Notes under the pieces: generated by a model
What the model was told of the DNA's origin: nothing
Database searches by the model: none
The model's input: the letters and a program-made list of their open reading frames with translations, nothing else
Made by a program: the position numbers and the translations under genes
In this document: piece after piece, positions 23,072 through 32,649 of the stretch
Layout of the letters: each line of letters opens with the position of its first letter
Numbering within the stretch: position 1 is the first letter of the stretch
Assembly: GCA_029975275.1 (NCBI GenBank)
Contig: JARKPN010000083.1
Span: forward strand, 1 to 64,000
Length of the DNA: 64,000 bases
Direction of reading: 5' to 3'
Source of the DNA: Geobacteraceae bacterium
Lineage (GTDB): Bacteria; Desulfobacterota; Desulfuromonadia; Geobacterales; Geobacteraceae

Positions 23072-24535
23072 TCAGGCTCCGGCTTCCAGCGTCCGGCCGC
23101 GTCGTCTCATGCACTTGACGAAGGTCAGGAGATCATGCCGCGTTATCACCGATAAGCCGAGGCAGGCGGCCAGGAACAGGATTATTATGGACAGGTTGAG
23201 CAGTATCCCACCGTTCCCCACACCCAGGTGTATGGCCATGCATACGCCGAATATCACCGCTGGTTTCAGGTACTCCGCCACATTTACGGCGATCCCGCGT
23301 CGTTTCAGGAACCACACATTGACGGGGTTGGTGAGGGAGCGCGCCAGTATGGCGGCATATGCCGCGCCGATGACGCCGAACATCGGGATCAGCACCAGAT
23401 TCGCCGTCAGGCTTACCGCCGTATCAACCAGGTTGATCAGCACCGGCAATTTCGAGTGTCCGGCAGATACCAGTGAAGTTCCAAGTATGTTGCCGATGAG
23501 TCCGATGCTGAGAGCGATCATCAGGAGAGAAAGGATTGGCGCGCTTTCCAGATATCTGGCCGAGAAGAGCAGCTCCACGATCTCCCTTTGGAAAAGGATG
23601 ACGACCAGCGTGCACAAGAGCGTCAGGAAGGACACCAGGCGCAACGAATTGGCAAGGAGTTTCTCCGCTTCTGCTTTCTCCCCGCGCGAAAACAGTTCCG
23701 ACATGTTGGGAAAAAAAACCGAGCGGAACGACGATTCGAACATGTTCTGCGAGGCGTCGGGGAGCTTGCGGGATGTCCCGTAATAGGCAACCTGCAGCGG
23801 GTTGAGCAGCGCGCCAATCAACAGCGTATCCATTCTCAGAAAAACGAAGGAGAGAATGCTGTTCAGTCCGAGGGGAAACCCGAAATAGAAGACCTCCTTG
23901 AACCGGCCTTTGTCAAACCGCATGGTTATACGATGGATAAAGGGTTTCACCTGATAACAGATGCATAATGCCAGGGAGAGCAGGCGGGCGTATATCAGAC
24001 CGGTCAACCCCATCCGCAGAAACACCAGGAAAACAATGATGAAGATAATGCCCGCCACACTCTGGATTATCTGGGCCGCCGCCATTTTCCTGTAATAATG
24101 AAATCCCTGCTGTATGGACCCCATCAGACTGCAAAGGCTCTCCGTGACAAAGAGAACGGGTATATATACCGCTATGTCGAACAGCAGCTGGGATTTGAAC
24201 AGCCCATAAAGCAGGTCCCTGCCCAGGAAAGTTGCCAGGCCGAGAAAGAGCACAACAAGCAGCTTGAACCCCAGTATCGTATTGACAATGGAAAACCTGC
24301 CTGCTTCGTCATCACCGGCAAGATGTTTCGTGGTCGAGAGGTTTGTGCCGAGGTCGCTCAGCGCCGAGAGCGACGAAATGAATGCCTGCAGCAGGATATA
24401 GACCCCGAAGTGCTCTTTCGGCACAAACCTTACCGCCAGGATGATATTGACGAAACCCGATACCAGAGTGACAAGGGAGGCAAAACCCGTAGACATTACA
24501 CCTTTTATGAACCTGGAGGAGGAGGCATTATCCAT
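23072..24535 (-). CDS. Wzx-type polysaccharide flippase
   Basis: The protein has 487 residues and 12-14 predicted membrane helices, for example FASLVTLVSGFVNIILAVRFV, FKLLVVLFLGLATFLG, IIFIIVFLVFLRMGLTGLIYARLL and LSIIILFLAACLGLSVI. It has the MOP-superfamily polysaccharide-synthesis pattern (FGVYILLQAFISSLSALSDLGTNL; PILSLLMIALSIGLIGNILGTSLVSAGHSKL). It moves the undecaprenyl-linked repeat unit across the inner membrane. Its start overlaps the end of the ligase/polymerase gene by 8 bp. With the Wzy-like and Wzz-like proteins of this cluster it makes a Wzx/Wzy-dependent pathway. Confidence 0.92.
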   Translation of the reverse strand: MDNASSSRFIKGVMSTGFASLVTLVSGFVNIILAVRFVPKEHFGVYILLQAFISSLSALSDLGTNLSTTKHLAGDDEAGRFSIVNTILGFKLLVVLFLGLATFLGRDLLYGLFKSQLLFDIAVYIPVLFVTESLCSLMGSIQQGFHYYRKMAAAQIIQSVAGIIFIIVFLVFLRMGLTGLIYARLLSLALCICYQVKPFIHRITMRFDKGRFKEVFYFGFPLGLNSILSFVFLRMDTLLIGALLNPLQVAYYGTSRKLPDASQNMFESSFRSVFFPNMSELFSRGEKAEAEKLLANSLRLVSFLTLLCTLVVILFQREIVELLFSARYLESAPILSLLMIALSIGLIGNILGTSLVSAGHSKLPVLINLVDTAVSLTANLVLIPMFGVIGAAYAAILARSLTNPVNVWFLKRRGIAVNVAEYLKPAVIFGVCMAIHLGVGNGGILLNLSIIILFLAACLGLSVITRHDLLTFVKCMRRRGRTLEAGA

Positions 24536-26012
24536 AGGGCCTCTCGGAGGCTGCCAGGGTATCGGTTTGCCCGGCTTCGTTCAATCTGAAAATCGATTCC
24601 GCCAGGCCGGCCATGATTGCTATGATGACAATCGAATACCACTGCATGAATACCGGATTTACGAACGCCAGGAACAGGATGCCGATTCCGCTCAGCATGC
24701 AACCCGCCACAGCCGATTTCATGAAACCGTCTTTGATCCGTTGCCAATGCCCGGCCACCCTTACGAGAAACCCTCCGTAAAACCAAGTGAAGCAGAGAAA
24801 CCCGATGACTCCCATGTCGGTCAGCAACCACAGGTAAGCATTGTGTACATAGTATGTCAGCGTGTCGTCCTTACCGTATATTTTCGGACGGTAGTCGGTG
24901 CCCAGGCCGATCCCGAGGAGAGGATGACGTTTGATGTGCGCGATTGCATACTCATTTTCAGTACGTCTGTCGTCGACGGGATTGCTCTTGCTCAAATCCT
25001 TCCCCGCGAACAGCGAGCTGAAGCGGTGTGATACCGCATCGACCATCGTGCCGAGTTTCCCACCGCTCCCGCCGTACATCGCGGTGAGTGAGCCCCCTAT
25101 TATGAAGACCACCGCCAGCAGCGACATCAGCCTCAGCTTGTTATCCGTTGCCGTTATCACGAGCAGAATCATGACGCCGAGAATTGCCGCCACCCAGTAG
25201 CTCCGGTTGTAGGTCAGGAGAATTCCCGCGCCCAGGACCGGCAACATGAGGAAGGGGCCGGAAAACAGTACAGGTCTGTCCTGGACAAATACGAGCAGGC
25301 AGATTGCGGTCATGAAGGCCACGAATACCAGCATCTGACCGGGGGGGAGGATGCGGAGCGTACCGAATTCCTTCCCTATGGAAGAGGCGTTCTCAATCCT
25401 CCCCGGCATCAACATCACTGATTCGCCGACAATCGCCTGAGCCACCATGGCGGCGCCTACCACCAAGGCAATGGCGAAAAGGCCCTTTATGAGAAATCTG
25501 ATCCGTGCTTGTTCCGTCACGAGATTGGTTATGATGAAGAAGAGGAGATAGTAGCTGATGGTACGGACCAAACGGGCGACGTCGGCGAAATCGCTGCCGT
25601 AACGGGTAACCGACATCACGGCCGAGACCATGGAGACCGCGAAAAAGAGCAACAGCGGAAGGTTCAGGGGGCTTTTGGCGAAGGTGAGGCCCTTGTCCGC
25701 AATATGCCGGTATCCCAGAGAAGCCAACAGAAAGAGAAGCAGCACATCGGACAGGTGGAAGCTTCCGACGCCGATCGGAATCAGGGGAAGGCTCTCTTCG
25801 AAGACGATGCTGGACGTCAGGATTACGATAATCAGTATGCCCAGCTCCGGATGTTTTGCCACGTATTTCAGCACCAGGATCCCTGCAACTACCGCCAGGG
25901 TGATCTCCAGGGGCACATAAACGGCGATGAGGCCGAGCAGCACGCCGATAGCCACCCATGGGAAGATGTTCCCCAGGAACTCGTGCCTATATTTGACATG
26001 AGGAGTGTCCAT
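24528..26012 (-). CDS. O-antigen ligase/polymerase family protein (Wzy-like)
   Basis: The protein has 494 residues and about 12 membrane helices. The Wzy_C/O-antigen ligase domain sits in the middle and the C-terminal half (LTYNRSYWVAAILGVMILLVI; HPLLGIGLGTDYRP followed by a periplasmic loop; YYVHNAYLWLLTDMGVIGFLCFTWFYGGFL). The H-N-x-Y-L motif after a short loop is characteristic of the family. In a cluster with Wzx and Wzz it most likely polymerises repeat units; a ligase role cannot be excluded from sequence. It overlaps the flippase gene, so the two are coupled. Confidence 0.9.
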   Translation of the reverse strand: MDTPHVKYRHEFLGNIFPWVAIGVLLGLIAVYVPLEITLAVVAGILVLKYVAKHPELGILIIVILTSSIVFEESLPLIPIGVGSFHLSDVLLLFLLASLGYRHIADKGLTFAKSPLNLPLLLFFAVSMVSAVMSVTRYGSDFADVARLVRTISYYLLFFIITNLVTEQARIRFLIKGLFAIALVVGAAMVAQAIVGESVMLMPGRIENASSIGKEFGTLRILPPGQMLVFVAFMTAICLLVFVQDRPVLFSGPFLMLPVLGAGILLTYNRSYWVAAILGVMILLVITATDNKLRLMSLLAVVFIIGGSLTAMYGGSGGKLGTMVDAVSHRFSSLFAGKDLSKSNPVDDRRTENEYAIAHIKRHPLLGIGLGTDYRPKIYGKDDTLTYYVHNAYLWLLTDMGVIGFLCFTWFYGGFLVRVAGHWQRIKDGFMKSAVAGCMLSGIGILFLAFVNPVFMQWYSIVIIAIMAGLAESIFRLNEAGQTDTLAASERPYG

Positions 26013-26100
26013 GATTATTCTCTCTCATCTGAATACTCAGAGTGGTGCGCATCCCGGTATCCGGAATCACTATAAGCGAAATGAAACGGCTTCCAGGAAA

Positions 26101-26889
26101 TCATTTGCCGGTCTTTTCGCGCATTCGCAGTACTTCCCCCGGGAAGGTGAGAGCGAATTTCCATCGTTGATGCAATGCCCTTTTTGCCCGCTCCGTGTCC
26201 CTGGTTTCCTTGACAAGCATATCTTGTGAGAACCTGAACAGCCATTGCAGACTCAGGTGCTGGAAAATTTTGGGTGGCACCATCAAATCTCCGATGAACC
26301 ACTTGAATGCCGCCCCAACTCCTATCATAATACCCCGGTCAAGCCTGCTGATGTTTTCGTACATCCATTTTTCCTGCTTGCCCCCACCGAAACTGACCCA
26401 GATTATGTCAGGCTTGTCATTGTTCAGTTTCTCGAATATCAGGCGGTTGTCTTCATCATCGAATTCCTTGAAGGGAGGGCTGTAACCCTTGATATTCAAG
26501 TCACTGTTGATCTTTTTTGCTTTCGTAATGACACGACTGATCCGCTCATCGGTATCCCCAAGCAGATAGTGACTGTAGGAGTTTTTTTCGCGGAGCAGGT
26601 TTATCATGATATCCAAGCCGGTTATTCTTTCTATTCCCTTACCTCCGGCCAGCTTTGCGAACCATACGAGCGGCATGCCGTCAGCCAGATTCAGCAGCGA
26701 GGAATTGATGGCTCCAAACAATAATCTGTCTTGTGTCGCGGCAATTATGTTCCCCACATCGTTGACGCATATGTAGCCTTTCATGTTGTTGCTCAGGCAT
26801 GAATTTATCACGCTGTAAACACGCCGGTAATCGACGAGGTCGATTTTTACGCCACTATAATTCACATTTTCGATTTTTTCTTGGTCCAT
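26101..26889 (-). CDS. WecG/TagA/CpsF family glycosyltransferase
   Basis: The protein has 262 residues with an AAGGAA site. Family motifs are ICVNDVGNIIAA, LNLADGMPLVWFAKLAG, ERITGLDIMINLL, YLLGDTDERISRVITKAKKINSDLNIKGYSPPF, PDIIWVSFGGGKQEKWMYEN, and MIGVGAAFKWFIGDLMVPPKIFQHLSLQWLFRF. GT26 enzymes add N-acetylmannosamine or a similar sugar (ManNAc, ManNAcA, glucose) to a lipid-linked first sugar. It may add the second sugar of the repeat unit. The coding sequence is less GC-rich than the genes around 20 kb or 45 kb, as is common in polysaccharide clusters. Confidence 0.92.
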   Translation of the reverse strand: MDQEKIENVNYSGVKIDLVDYRRVYSVINSCLSNNMKGYICVNDVGNIIAATQDRLLFGAINSSLLNLADGMPLVWFAKLAGGKGIERITGLDIMINLLREKNSYSHYLLGDTDERISRVITKAKKINSDLNIKGYSPPFKEFDDEDNRLIFEKLNNDKPDIIWVSFGGGKQEKWMYENISRLDRGIMIGVGAAFKWFIGDLMVPPKIFQHLSLQWLFRFSQDMLVKETRDTERAKRALHQRWKFALTFPGEVLRMREKTGK

Positions 26890-27019
26890 GGGAGTATTCC
26901 TTTTGTCATGAAAAAAACAGCCGTGGAGGCCGTGGAGTAACAGGAAGCATGAAGTATTCTGCTCGGATCAGTCAGAAAGCATGCCGGGTATGAAAACTTA
27001 CTGGTGATACGGTACGTTT

Positions 27020-28021
27020 TCACGGGCCGTTGCCGGCGAGGTCCCGAAGGGTTCCTTCCCGGGCAGGTCGAGGCTGTGTTGTGGCATGTTCCGTGTTTGC
27101 GTGCCAGGTACCGCCTGCCCAGAAGCGCGCCACATCCTTTGGCAGTGCATGCCAGAACGCACCTTCATAGCGTGATTTTACATAGGCAAGGAATTCCTCG
27201 TAGAATTCGGCGGGATAATCCTCGACGCCGGTTTTCCCGCCGCCAAAGTACATGTAGTCGGGATGCGTGTTTATGAGCGCCATCCCTCCTTTCAGACAAA
27301 TCCAGTCCACTTTCCTTTTCCATATGTCGGTATTTTTTTCTCCCATCATTATGAAGAGGGCAAAGTCCTGGGGGAGCGTATAGGGTAGCTCGACGTAACC
27401 TTCACGCGAAGTATCCCGGCGGAACAGAAACGGGAAAATCGTTTTGACCCCATCCGGTTGCGGCTCAAAGGGATCGGTGTCAAACGTGGAGGAATCGTAT
27501 TCTATGTCGAGGTGCTGGATCCATTCCAGGTTGTGGTACATTGACGGCGCGCGAAAGCCCACGGCGTTCCATTTGTCCAGGTAGTGGTTGATCTGCTGCG
27601 CCATACCCATGAAAACCTGCCTGGATCTGAACATGTTTCCCTTGTGTTTCAGACCGTGAACACCTACTTCGAATTCCCTCTCGACCAGCTCTTTCCTGAG
27701 GATTTCGTCGTCGGCATAGTCTTCGGGAACAAAATTGAAAGACGACCTGAATCCCAGCTTCTGTTCCAGGCTGATTAATTGACGGCATCTCTCCTGGCCT
27801 CTCCGGGTATCGACATCATGCGTCAGCACGAGAGCGAACTGTTTTCTCTGGGGCCACCCCATCCACTTCGCGGGAGGAACGGCGGCTTTTTCCAGTATCG
27901 GCCAGTCAGCCTTGTGGAAAAGTCTTTTATACAGTACATAGCATTTTCTTATGGAGAGCAAACAATTCCGCGACACAAAAGGTTGAACGCCGTAGTACAT
28001 TGCTTGAATGAGTTTATTCAT
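27020..28021 (-). CDS. Polysaccharide deacetylase-like protein
   Basis: The protein has 333 residues with AAGGATA before the ATG. The NodB-type core is visible: FALVLTHDVDTRRG (the motif-1 D-D pair appears as HDVD), FEVGVHGLKHKGNMF (motif 2, H-x-x-x-H), VGFRAPSMYHN (motif 3, RAP), and MALINTHPDYMYFGG near the end. These enzymes remove N-acetyl groups from amino sugars using a metal. It has no signal peptide, so it may act in the cytoplasm or be tethered. Its place among glycosyltransferases suggests it tailors the repeat unit. Confidence 0.85.
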   Translation of the reverse strand: MNKLIQAMYYGVQPFVSRNCLLSIRKCYVLYKRLFHKADWPILEKAAVPPAKWMGWPQRKQFALVLTHDVDTRRGQERCRQLISLEQKLGFRSSFNFVPEDYADDEILRKELVEREFEVGVHGLKHKGNMFRSRQVFMGMAQQINHYLDKWNAVGFRAPSMYHNLEWIQHLDIEYDSSTFDTDPFEPQPDGVKTIFPFLFRRDTSREGYVELPYTLPQDFALFIMMGEKNTDIWKRKVDWICLKGGMALINTHPDYMYFGGGKTGVEDYPAEFYEEFLAYVKSRYEGAFWHALPKDVARFWAGGTWHANTEHATTQPRPAREGTLRDLAGNGP

Positions 28022-28070
28022 GATAAATATCCTTCAAACTATCGTGGCATCTGGGTTGTTTACCTTTTAT

Positions 28071-29279
28071 TCAATGGCAACAGGGCTTTTGTTTGCTCCA
28101 TATCAACCTATTTTTCATAGCCAGTGCTTTCCTCAACAACAAACCGAATAAATATTCAATTCTTTTAACGTAAGGTAAGGGATCGTCAAGGCTTGAAATG
28201 GCAAACACTTTTTCTCCTAGATACGGTCGCAGGTATTGTTTCATGGAATATCCCTCTTCTTTGTGGGAAATAAAAAACCTCAGGATGTCTTTGTCGAGGT
28301 CTATCCAATAGACATTCTCCTTAAAGGAGCCGGCCCTGTTAATCTCTCCGTACATCAGGTGCCGGTACATTATCCAGGGAAAGTTAATGCCGCAGGTGAC
28401 CGCAAGCCAGCCGCTCAGATTATTTCTGCAATTGACCTCCATGAGCGTATAGACGCCTTTTCTCGTGTCGTTTTTGAACTCCATGCATGAAAACCCGCTG
28501 TAGTTCATTTTCCTCAGCAAACGTCGGCCGTTCTCAATGATTTCCGGGACAGCCTCGCTGACCAGCACCCTCGGAGACCCCAGAAACGGCGGCTCCAGAC
28601 GGACTTTCCGGGCGGTGAACTCGGCAATCGGGTTGCCGTCGACAAAATACGAGTTGTAATTAACCCCTTGCGTATCGTCTCCGGGGATCAACTCCTGGAT
28701 CATCACCGTGAAGCCCAGGGGTTCTATCTGACTGTATCGCGCAAAAAGATCGGCTTCATTTGCAATCCTGAACATCTTGACCTTGAAATGATCAAAAAAA
28801 GTGTGTCCTTTGCACGGCTTAATCAGGCAGGGATAGGTAATCTGATCAAGAACAGCCTTGATTTCGTCCAGCGACGTTACCGTAAAAGTCAACGGAGACG
28901 GGATGCCCCACGAACGTGCGGCTTCGTAGGTGTATTGCTTCTCGATGAGGTTGTGGACGGTTGGCCAGTCCTCGACGGCAACGACGTAATGCTGCTGCAG
29001 CAGCTGTTTGTTTTTCGACAAGACAACAACCGTGTAATCATCCGTGGGAATGAGCAGGCTTCCCCTGAATTCACCGGACAGTTCAAGTAGTCTGGAAATA
29101 AAATCGTTTTCATTCTGCCTCGGGTCAGGAACTTTTATTCTATCTTTCACATACTTTGAAAAGAGTCCCATCTCGTTTTTACTGTAGTGCAGGGCATATA
29201 CAGGAACATTCATCCTGCCGAGCGCCCTTATTACGGCGAGGCCGACTATGTGGGTATAAATGACCAGGGCGTTTTTCAT
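28071..29279 (-). CDS. ATP-grasp domain protein A
   Basis: The protein has 402 residues with AAGGATCC before the ATG. It opens with a preATP-grasp Rossmann-like domain (MKNALVIYTHIVGLAVIRALGRMNVPVYALHYSKNEMG). It continues with ATP-grasp blocks LIPTDDYTVVVLSKNK, YPCLIKPCKGHTFFDHF, VMIQELIPGDDTQGVNYNSYFVDGNPI, FSCMEFKNDTRKGVYTLMEVNCRNNLSGWLAVTCG. The last is the metal-binding E-x-N element. ATP-grasp ligases join a carboxylate to an amine through an acyl-phosphate. The substrate is unknown; a uronic acid or amino acid of the polysaccharide is one option. A related protein is at 34585-35778. Confidence 0.85.
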   Translation of the reverse strand: MKNALVIYTHIVGLAVIRALGRMNVPVYALHYSKNEMGLFSKYVKDRIKVPDPRQNENDFISRLLELSGEFRGSLLIPTDDYTVVVLSKNKQLLQQHYVVAVEDWPTVHNLIEKQYTYEAARSWGIPSPLTFTVTSLDEIKAVLDQITYPCLIKPCKGHTFFDHFKVKMFRIANEADLFARYSQIEPLGFTVMIQELIPGDDTQGVNYNSYFVDGNPIAEFTARKVRLEPPFLGSPRVLVSEAVPEIIENGRRLLRKMNYSGFSCMEFKNDTRKGVYTLMEVNCRNNLSGWLAVTCGINFPWIMYRHLMYGEINRAGSFKENVYWIDLDKDILRFFISHKEEGYSMKQYLRPYLGEKVFAISSLDDPLPYVKRIEYLFGLLLRKALAMKNRLIWSKQKPCCH

Positions 29280-29353
29280 GCCGGATCCTTACGGAGTTCG
29301 ACTTCCTGTTGAGATGGACCGTATGGGGCGGACCCCGTTAATGTTTTCCGCAC

Positions 29354-30121
29354 CTACAGAATTACTTTCCTCTGCTTGCCGCTATAGTTTTTGGCAAAAC
29401 ATATTATCGGTTCCTGGTGCCATCGCGGCGAAGCCAGATAGAGCAGGTGCAGGGAATTGCGTATCAGGAAGGCAAGGAGCTTCGAGCGGCTTCTTATTTT
29501 CTGGAAATGGGTGCTTCCTTCCGGCAGGGGGAGGTAAACGGTATCAGCGGCAAAACCGAAATGCGTCATGTAGTCGAGGAGTGTACTGTATGTAAAATAC
29601 CGGATATGGGCATAAAATTCATAACGTGATTTTTCTCCAAAAGGATCGTGGAACGTTTTACCCATAAGGAGCGGAATCATCCAGTAGAGGGCGGCATAAT
29701 TCGGGACTGACAAATACAGGCGGCCATTGTCTTTGAGAATCCTGTAAAGCTCTTCGATGAAATGGTCTATATTGATAAGGTGTTCTATTGTCGCGAGACA
29801 TATTATGGCATCGTAGCTGCCGTCCCCGAGCGGTAACGCCTCATTGGTGTCAAGGTCAAATGACGAAAGAGTGACATTCAGTTTTTCAAGCTGTTTCAGG
29901 CACGTCTTGTCAACTTCATTGCAGCTGAGGTTGCACGGGTATGCCTCATGTATTTTTTTTGCAATAATTCCTATTCCGGCTGATATGTCGATTATATTCT
30001 GATGGTTTCGCTGTTCGAATATGCCTGGAAAGATCCTGTGCCGTTCATGAAGCAGTGGATAGTAGTCGACGGATAAACCTTCCAGTCTGCCTGATTCAAG
30101 GGACATCGCGTCCGTTCTCAT
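29354..30121 (-). CDS. Class I SAM-dependent methyltransferase
   Basis: The protein has 255 residues with an AAAGGAG site. The SAM-binding motif I is IIDISAGIGIIAKKIHEAYP, then NEVDKTCLKQLEK, FDLDTNEALPLGDGSYDAIICLATIEHLINIDHFIEELYRILKDNGRLYLSVPNY. This is the Methyltransf_11 type, usual for O- or N-methylation of sugars or small molecules. Its position in the polysaccharide cluster suggests sugar methylation. There is no transmembrane segment. Confidence 0.88.
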   Translation of the reverse strand: MRTDAMSLESGRLEGLSVDYYPLLHERHRIFPGIFEQRNHQNIIDISAGIGIIAKKIHEAYPCNLSCNEVDKTCLKQLEKLNVTLSSFDLDTNEALPLGDGSYDAIICLATIEHLINIDHFIEELYRILKDNGRLYLSVPNYAALYWMIPLLMGKTFHDPFGEKSRYEFYAHIRYFTYSTLLDYMTHFGFAADTVYLPLPEGSTHFQKIRSRSKLLAFLIRNSLHLLYLASPRWHQEPIICFAKNYSGKQRKVIL

Positions 30122-30188
30122 GTGCCGCTCCTTTCAGGTTTGCGGGCTCCGCGCAGTTTTCTCCGGGACACCGGACTCTGCGACATTC

Positions 30189-31037
30189 TCAATATTTTTC
30201 CACAACGACTGCCCAGCGATTCGAAAAAAGTTTCAACCAGGAGCTCCGCTTTGTCAACCGGTCGAGCTTGGCGCTGAGTTTAACCGAGATTTCGTCTGAA
30301 ACTATCTGCCTGTTCCAGAAGGTAAGGGGACCATAACCAAAACCGGTAATTTCCTTTATAATCAGGTTCTGTTTCCTGATTGCGTTGCGTACTTGCCAGA
30401 TGAAATATTTCTTGTCGTATGGATGGGTGCCGCTTATTTCCCCTGAAACGGCATGGGGACCACAGTCATTCCTTTTCGCTGTCCTGGCAAGCATTCTTTG
30501 TGCTGCCCTGCAAAAAAATCGTACATAATAATAAGGGTCCAGCAGGTAGTTAAGTCTCAAAAGGTTTGGCGCGGTGAATACGCAGAAGCCGCCCTTTTTC
30601 AGTATTCGGTCTATCTCCCTGAGAAGGTCGGCATCGTTCATCTGGTATTGAAAGACCCCGATGCAGATGATCGCGTCGAAACTCTCCGCGCTGAACGAAG
30701 TGTCGGTGACATCCCTGAGATACGTTCCCAGAAAAGTATCGCAGGTCGCTTCTTTCAGTGACTCCTCAAGCTTTTCAAGCATGTGCCTGGAACAGTCGAG
30801 AGCCGCCACGGTGTGACCTTGGTTAAGAAGCGCTTTTGTCAGGATACCGGTGCCGCAACCCATATCCAGAATTTTTATTTTGTTTCCTTTTGCATACTGA
30901 CTGACGAGGTCAAGTACGATTTTCTTCCGCTCCGCCATATGCAAAGACAAAAAAGAGGTCCCGTCATACAGGTTATGCCAGTAATCAAGTGTGCTGGTGA
31001 AGTAATCTCTTATTTTTCTCTCGTTGTCACCTGACAT
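30189..31037 (-). CDS. Class I SAM-dependent methyltransferase
   Basis: The protein has 282 residues. The start at 31037 (MSGDNERKIRDYFTSTLDYWHNLYDG) fits the family; the frame stays open to 31433, but that part is low-complexity non-coding-like sequence. There is no good ribosome site. Motif I is IKILDMGCGTGILTKALLNQGHTVAALDCSRHMLEKL, with SFDAIICIGVFQYQMNDADLLREIDRILKKGGFCVFTAPN. The long C-terminal part (YVRFFCRAAQRMLARTAKRNDCG...) resembles other polysaccharide-cluster methyltransferases. Its substrate is unknown. Confidence 0.85.
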   Translation of the reverse strand: MSGDNERKIRDYFTSTLDYWHNLYDGTSFLSLHMAERKKIVLDLVSQYAKGNKIKILDMGCGTGILTKALLNQGHTVAALDCSRHMLEKLEESLKEATCDTFLGTYLRDVTDTSFSAESFDAIICIGVFQYQMNDADLLREIDRILKKGGFCVFTAPNLLRLNYLLDPYYYVRFFCRAAQRMLARTAKRNDCGPHAVSGEISGTHPYDKKYFIWQVRNAIRKQNLIIKEITGFGYGPLTFWNRQIVSDEISVKLSAKLDRLTKRSSWLKLFSNRWAVVVEKY

Positions 31038-31183
31038 AGGAGTGTCAATGCTGTTTCTCTGGTTAGTGGAGCGCTGTTTCGGTAGCCCCGGCCTGTCGTC
31101 CGAATCTCCTGGGCGACGGCCGGAAGGGCCGGTTTGCCCGGCGCCTCCCGGCCGCCCGTTCTTTGGCTTCTGCCCGACGTCCC

Positions 31184-32566
31184 CTACCTCACTGACAAGG
31201 AAAGGCCGTAAATCGGGGATTCCTCCAATGTTGCGGTGAATGTCGCAACAATCAGATCCTTGTTGAATGACAGGGTGCCGTGGAAGGTCGCATCCGCGGC
31301 GTTGGTAATGGTACCGGCTGCGTCCATGCTCAGGGTCTGACCGGCCGGAAGCACGCTGCTGCCGGTGCTGTCCAGATAGGTCAGGTAAGTGGTGTCGCCC
31401 GAGGAATTTACGGTCAGGGTACCGTACTGCCACAGCGCGGATTCCCCGTCGAACAGCGACGAGAAGGCGTAGGCCCCGGCAAGGTCACCCATCGTGAACG
31501 TGGCGCCGGATATCTGGATGACTAGCAGCTGGTAGGCAGTATCCTCGGCGTTCCTGGTGGTGCCGATGACCAGTGTTTTGTCAGGGGACATCACACCCCG
31601 GAAGAATGAATCGCCTGTGCTGGAGACGATTCCATTGGCATTGATACTGAGGGTGCCTGTCAGAGATGGAGGTATCGTCCCGCCACCCGCGGAATCGGCG
31701 ATGGAATCTATGGTAACTTCCCCGGCGGCACCAATGGAGCCTTCGCCGCGCACCCAGCCCACCTCTGAGCCGCTTCCCAGTTGGTGGAACGCAAATGTCT
31801 TGTTGGCGAGGTCGGCATCGGAGAACACGGCCGTTGGATCCGCTTTCCGGAATATGCGTATTTCCTCGATAGTCCCGCGGGTATTCGTGCCGATAATCAG
31901 TCGCTTGTTCGACGACATGACGTTATCGCTATCGTTTCCTGCAAAGTCTCCCCCCTGTGTTACGAGCCCCGCGTCATCAATGGTGAAGCTCAATGCTCCG
32001 GGAGGAATCTCGGTGGTTCCGTCACTTAGCTCGTAGTAGTTGATAGTGGCGTTCCCCTCGGCATCCAGGGTCACTCTCATCCTCAGCCAGCCCGGATGGA
32101 AGGGCGGGTCGCCGACACCCGTCCAGAATAGGGTAACGTACCAGGACCCTTCGAGGTCAGCTTGCGCATATGTGGCGTGTATGGCGGACACCTTGAGCGA
32201 CGCCTCGCTTTCCCTGCCTGCCGAACTGACGGCCGTTACGACGAAATAGTAGGTCGTATTGTCCTCGAGCGTGCCGTCCGGAATGGTGTACGGCGGGCCG
32301 TCGACGCCGGAAATCTTTGTGCCTGTATCCGTTGTAAAGTCCGGATTGGTGGAATAGTAAATATTGTACGAAGCAGCACCGTCCACCGGGTTCCATGTTA
32401 TGGTCGCCGGGCTGTTGAAGGTTGCGAGAACCCCGGTGGGAGCGGCCGGTGTCCTGCCGCCCCACCACCACCACGTCTCATCATGGCCGCCGCCACAGCC
32501 AGTCAGGGAAAAAGCAAACAGGGCCAGGAAGCCAATCATACTGAATTTTTTTAGCAGGTCTTTCAT
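31184..32566 (-). CDS. FN3-containing lipoprotein
   Basis: The protein has 460 residues. The start at 32566 has AAGGAGGG. The lipoprotein signal (MIGFLALFAFSLTGC) puts the acylated cysteine near residue 24, followed by an odd GGGHDETWWWWGG linker. A fibronectin type III domain (about 40-130, APTGVLATFNSPATITWNPVDGAASYNIYYSTN...YYFVVTAVSSAGRES) precedes three or four repeats of about 90 residues with a shared frame (FTIDDAGLVTQGGDFAGN, LSINANGIVSSTGDSFFRG, LSMDAAGTITNAADATFHG, each ending DKTLVIGT-like). The repeats look like a beta-propeller or beta-sandwich series. It is probably surface-exposed or periplasmic. It is unusual as a lipoprotein in the middle of a polysaccharide operon. Confidence 0.8.
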   Translation of the reverse strand: MKDLLKKFSMIGFLALFAFSLTGCGGGHDETWWWWGGRTPAAPTGVLATFNSPATITWNPVDGAASYNIYYSTNPDFTTDTGTKISGVDGPPYTIPDGTLEDNTTYYFVVTAVSSAGRESEASLKVSAIHATYAQADLEGSWYVTLFWTGVGDPPFHPGWLRMRVTLDAEGNATINYYELSDGTTEIPPGALSFTIDDAGLVTQGGDFAGNDSDNVMSSNKRLIIGTNTRGTIEEIRIFRKADPTAVFSDADLANKTFAFHQLGSGSEVGWVRGEGSIGAAGEVTIDSIADSAGGGTIPPSLTGTLSINANGIVSSTGDSFFRGVMSPDKTLVIGTTRNAEDTAYQLLVIQISGATFTMGDLAGAYAFSSLFDGESALWQYGTLTVNSSGDTTYLTYLDSTGSSVLPAGQTLSMDAAGTITNAADATFHGTLSFNKDLIVATFTATLEESPIYGLSLSVR

Positions 32567-32649
32567 GTCGTCCCTCCTTTTTTTGTGTTCCTTCCTCAAG
32601 CCGTTCAGAAAGGGTTTGACCAACACAATAAATATGGCTTACCGACGGA

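Noticed and set aside
30189-31433. Longer 414-residue version of the methyltransferase
   Set aside because: The added 132 residues read as frame-shadow sequence (poly Gly/Arg/Pro/Gln), and the methyltransferase fold begins at 31037.
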